The notes beneath the pieces were generated by a model. The model saw nothing but the letters and a program-made list of their open reading frames with translations, was not told the DNA's origin and ran no database searches. Positions 7,094 to 8,236 of a stretch of DNA of 8,236 bases are shown in pieces. The DNA is from Chitinophagales bacterium. GTDB taxonomy: Bacteria; Bacteroidota; Bacteroidia; Chitinophagales; Chitinophagaceae. Made by a program: the position numbers and the translations under genes. Position 1 is the first letter of the stretch. Every line of letters starts with the position of its first letter. Location: contig JANXYS010000267.1 in NCBI GenBank assembly GCA_025355935.1, positions 1 to 8,236 of the forward strand, written 5' to 3'.

Positions 7094-7360
7094 ATGAAAA
7101 AATTATTTTGTTCCATGGCGTTATTAGCCTCATTTGCTTTCGCCCAGGAAGCCTCCGCACAAACAACTACGCATAGTCGTGCACGAAAGACAACCGCTAT
7201 CGGAGCTGTTGCTGGTGCTGCTACAGGCGCGGCAGTTAGTAAAGATGGTAACAGGGGCAAAGGTGCCGTTATTGGGGGAGTTGTCGGGGGTGCCGGAGGG
7301 TATGCCTATGGTAAGCACCAGGATAGGAAAAAAGGACGTAAAGTAGTGGTCAGACATTAA
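7094..7360 (+). CDS. Small exported glycine-zipper protein
   Basis: An 88-residue protein with a signal peptide (1-23: 'MKK', hydrophobic core, likely cut after 'ASA' or 'SAQ'). The mature part is a short Thr/Ser/Arg linker, then two small-residue stretches with glycine-zipper spacing, 'AIGAVAGAATGAAV' (35-48) and 'GAVIGGVVGGAGGYAYG' (57-73), joined by a charged turn 'SKDGNRGKG'. It ends in a very basic tail (KHQDRKKGRK and on). This resembles YMGG/glycine-zipper 2TM proteins of the envelope, which pack as a helical hairpin in membranes; their biochemical role is mostly unknown. A GTG at 7070 would add eight residues ahead of the signal peptide, so the ATG at 7094 is preferred. The only Cys is within the signal core, so it is not a lipoprotein. 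It lies after the pckA terminator and converges on scoB with a 22-bp gap. Confidence 0.8.
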   Translation: MKKLFCSMALLASFAFAQEASAQTTTHSRARKTTAIGAVAGAATGAAVSKDGNRGKGAVIGGVVGGAGGYAYGKHQDRKKGRKVVVRH

Positions 7361-7382
7361 TATTTTGTTGCTAACCTAGCGG

Positions 7383-8039
7383 CTAAAACTGCATCTCCGG
7401 CACTTCGCTGGGGATCAGTAAGCGGCCTGCAGTTTTTGTTTGAATCTCATCAACAGACACTCCAGGCGCACGTTCTCGTAGTTCAAAGCCCAGTGATGTT
7501 ATCTCCAGCATTGCGAGTTCCGTTACCACCTTTTTTATGCAGCGTCTACCGGTTAGGGGTAGGGTGCATTCTCTCAGCAGCTTACTTTCTCCTTTTGGAT
7601 TAGTGTGCATCATAGCAACAATAATATTTTTAGCACTTGCCACCAGATCCATCGCGCCCCCCATACCCTTAACCATTTTGCCAGGAATTTTCCAGTTAGC
7701 TATATCCCCCTGATCGCTTACCTCCATTGCACCCAGCACCGTTAAATCTATCTTTCCCGACCTGATCATGCCGAAGCTCATGGCACTGTCAAAGAAAGCG
7801 GAACCGGGCATAGTGGTAATAGTCTGTTTGCCAGCATTTATAAGGTCTGCATCTTCCTCACCCTCCCAGGGAAATGGTCCCATTCCAAGTAAACCATTTT
7901 CACTTTGAAGTACCACATCAATCCCCTCAGGAATATAGTTTGCAACGAGAGTAGGAATTCCGATGCCGAGGTTTACATAAAATCCATCTTTTAATTCCCG
8001 GGCTATTCTCTGTGCTATCTGGTATTTATCGAGTGCCAT
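7383..8039 (-). CDS. scoB: 3-oxoacid CoA-transferase subunit B (SCOT beta type)
   Basis: Beta subunit of a family I CoA-transferase, which moves CoA from succinyl-CoA to acetoacetate (or related acids), allowing use of ketone bodies and branched-chain or ketogenic amino-acid products. The 218 residues fit the family (about 215-220). Key marks are 'NLGIGIPT' (23-30), the active-site glutamate E47 in 'SENGLLG', which forms the glutamyl-CoA thioester, 'GDIANWKIPGK' (111-121), 'GMGGAMDLV' (125-133) and the C-terminal 'LLIPSEVPEM'. The ATG at 8039 gives the usual N-terminus. It lies 46 bp after the scoA stop on the same strand, the normal partner order. The leader is A-rich without a Shine-Dalgarno. 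Sequence alone does not separate succinyl-CoA from acetyl-CoA donor use (AtoA-like), but the resemblance is closest to SCOT. Confidence 0.93.
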   Translation of the reverse strand: MALDKYQIAQRIARELKDGFYVNLGIGIPTLVANYIPEGIDVVLQSENGLLGMGPFPWEGEEDADLINAGKQTITTMPGSAFFDSAMSFGMIRSGKIDLTVLGAMEVSDQGDIANWKIPGKMVKGMGGAMDLVASAKNIIVAMMHTNPKGESKLLRECTLPLTGRRCIKKVVTELAMLEITSLGFELRERAPGVSVDEIQTKTAGRLLIPSEVPEMQF

Positions 8040-8085
8040 TTTTTATTTTACAAGATGAAATTGTTGTAGGATTCTTAGAAGGAAG

Positions 8086-8236
8086 TCAGGCTTTGGTTCT
8101 AACAGTTTTCTGTTCTATTCTTTTCTCATACGCCGACCCTTGAAAAATTCGCTGAACATAAACGCCTGCTGTATGAATTTGGTTCGGATCAAGTGAACCT
8201 GCCGGAACTAATTCTTCCACTTCGGCGATAGTTATC
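8086..8236 (-). CDS. scoA: 3-oxoacid CoA-transferase subunit A, C-terminal fragment (start outside window)
   Basis: Reading the minus strand from the right edge gives 49 codons before a TGA at 8086-8088. The residues 'ITIAEVEELVPAGSLDPNQI' and then 'HTAGVYVQRIFQG', 'YEKRIEQKTVR' are the typical C-terminus of the alpha subunit of succinyl-CoA:3-oxoacid CoA-transferase. The alpha subunit binds the CoA moiety and pairs with ScoB to form the enzyme. It sits directly upstream of scoB with a 46-bp gap, as in standard scoAB operons. The fragment is cut only by the window edge; there is no sign of a broken gene. Confidence 0.9.
   Translation of the reverse strand, partial: ITIAEVEELVPAGSLDPNQIHTAGVYVQRIFQGSAYEKRIEQKTVRTKA

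Noticed and set aside
7130..7357. Open frames opposite and shifted within the glycine-zipper gene.
   Set aside because: Gly/Ala-rich coding DNA leaves other frames open; only the frame with a signal peptide and zipper pattern makes sense.
7370..7380. GCTA-ACC-TAGC mini-hairpin between the convergent glycine-zipper gene and scoB, as a possible shared terminator.
   Set aside because: The stem is only four pairs and no T run follows on either strand.
1..8236. CRISPR arrays, insertion sequences, prophage, tRNA/rRNA genes, toxin-antitoxin or defence systems.
   Set aside because: No repeat-spacer pattern, transposase, integrase, cloverleaf or related gene was seen; nearly all DNA is accounted for by recognised housekeeping or peptidase genes.

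Overview
The window looks like an ordinary chromosomal segment from a member of the Bacteroidota, probably near Chitinophagaceae/Sphingobacteriales. This rests on signal peptides ending in 'AQ', a short (about 230 aa) RsmI, a stand-alone PurS next to pssA, a Bacteroidota-style M1 peptidase, AT-rich leaders without clear Shine-Dalgarno sequences, and the style of the PckA and SCOT subunits. The lineage is inferred from protein style and was not tested by a search.

Left part (1-5117, all on the minus strand). Read in the direction of transcription, six genes follow one another: pepP (Xaa-Pro aminopeptidase, M24B), pssA (phosphatidylserine synthase), purS (small FGAM synthase subunit, overlapping the end of pssA by 23 bp), rsmI (16S rRNA C1402 2'-O-methyltransferase), a secreted M28 zinc peptidase, and the N-terminal 258 codons of a secreted M1-family metallopeptidase that runs off the left edge. 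Gaps are 15-80 bp, so much of this may be one transcript of mixed housekeeping function.

Middle (5118-7053). A 269-bp AT-rich divergent region separates pepP from pckA (ATP-dependent PEP carboxykinase) on the plus strand. It holds a short perfect dyad, a tandem 8-bp repeat spaced one helical turn apart, and an A10 tract inside a small overlapping upstream ORF. A good intrinsic terminator follows pckA.

Right part (7054-8236). A small exported glycine-zipper protein (plus strand) converges on a minus-strand scoA-scoB pair encoding a 3-oxoacid (succinyl-CoA type) CoA-transferase. scoB is complete and only the last 49 codons of scoA are inside the window.

Functionally, the genes fit a cell that takes up and trims peptides (M1, M28, PepP), activates acetoacetate through the CoA-transferase and makes sugars from TCA intermediates through PckA, alongside core lipid, purine and ribosome functions. 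That theme is inference. I saw no CRISPR array, phage, transposon, toxin-antitoxin, defence or biosynthetic cluster, tRNA or rRNA. I found nothing that I would call a new biological system; the findings are modest points.
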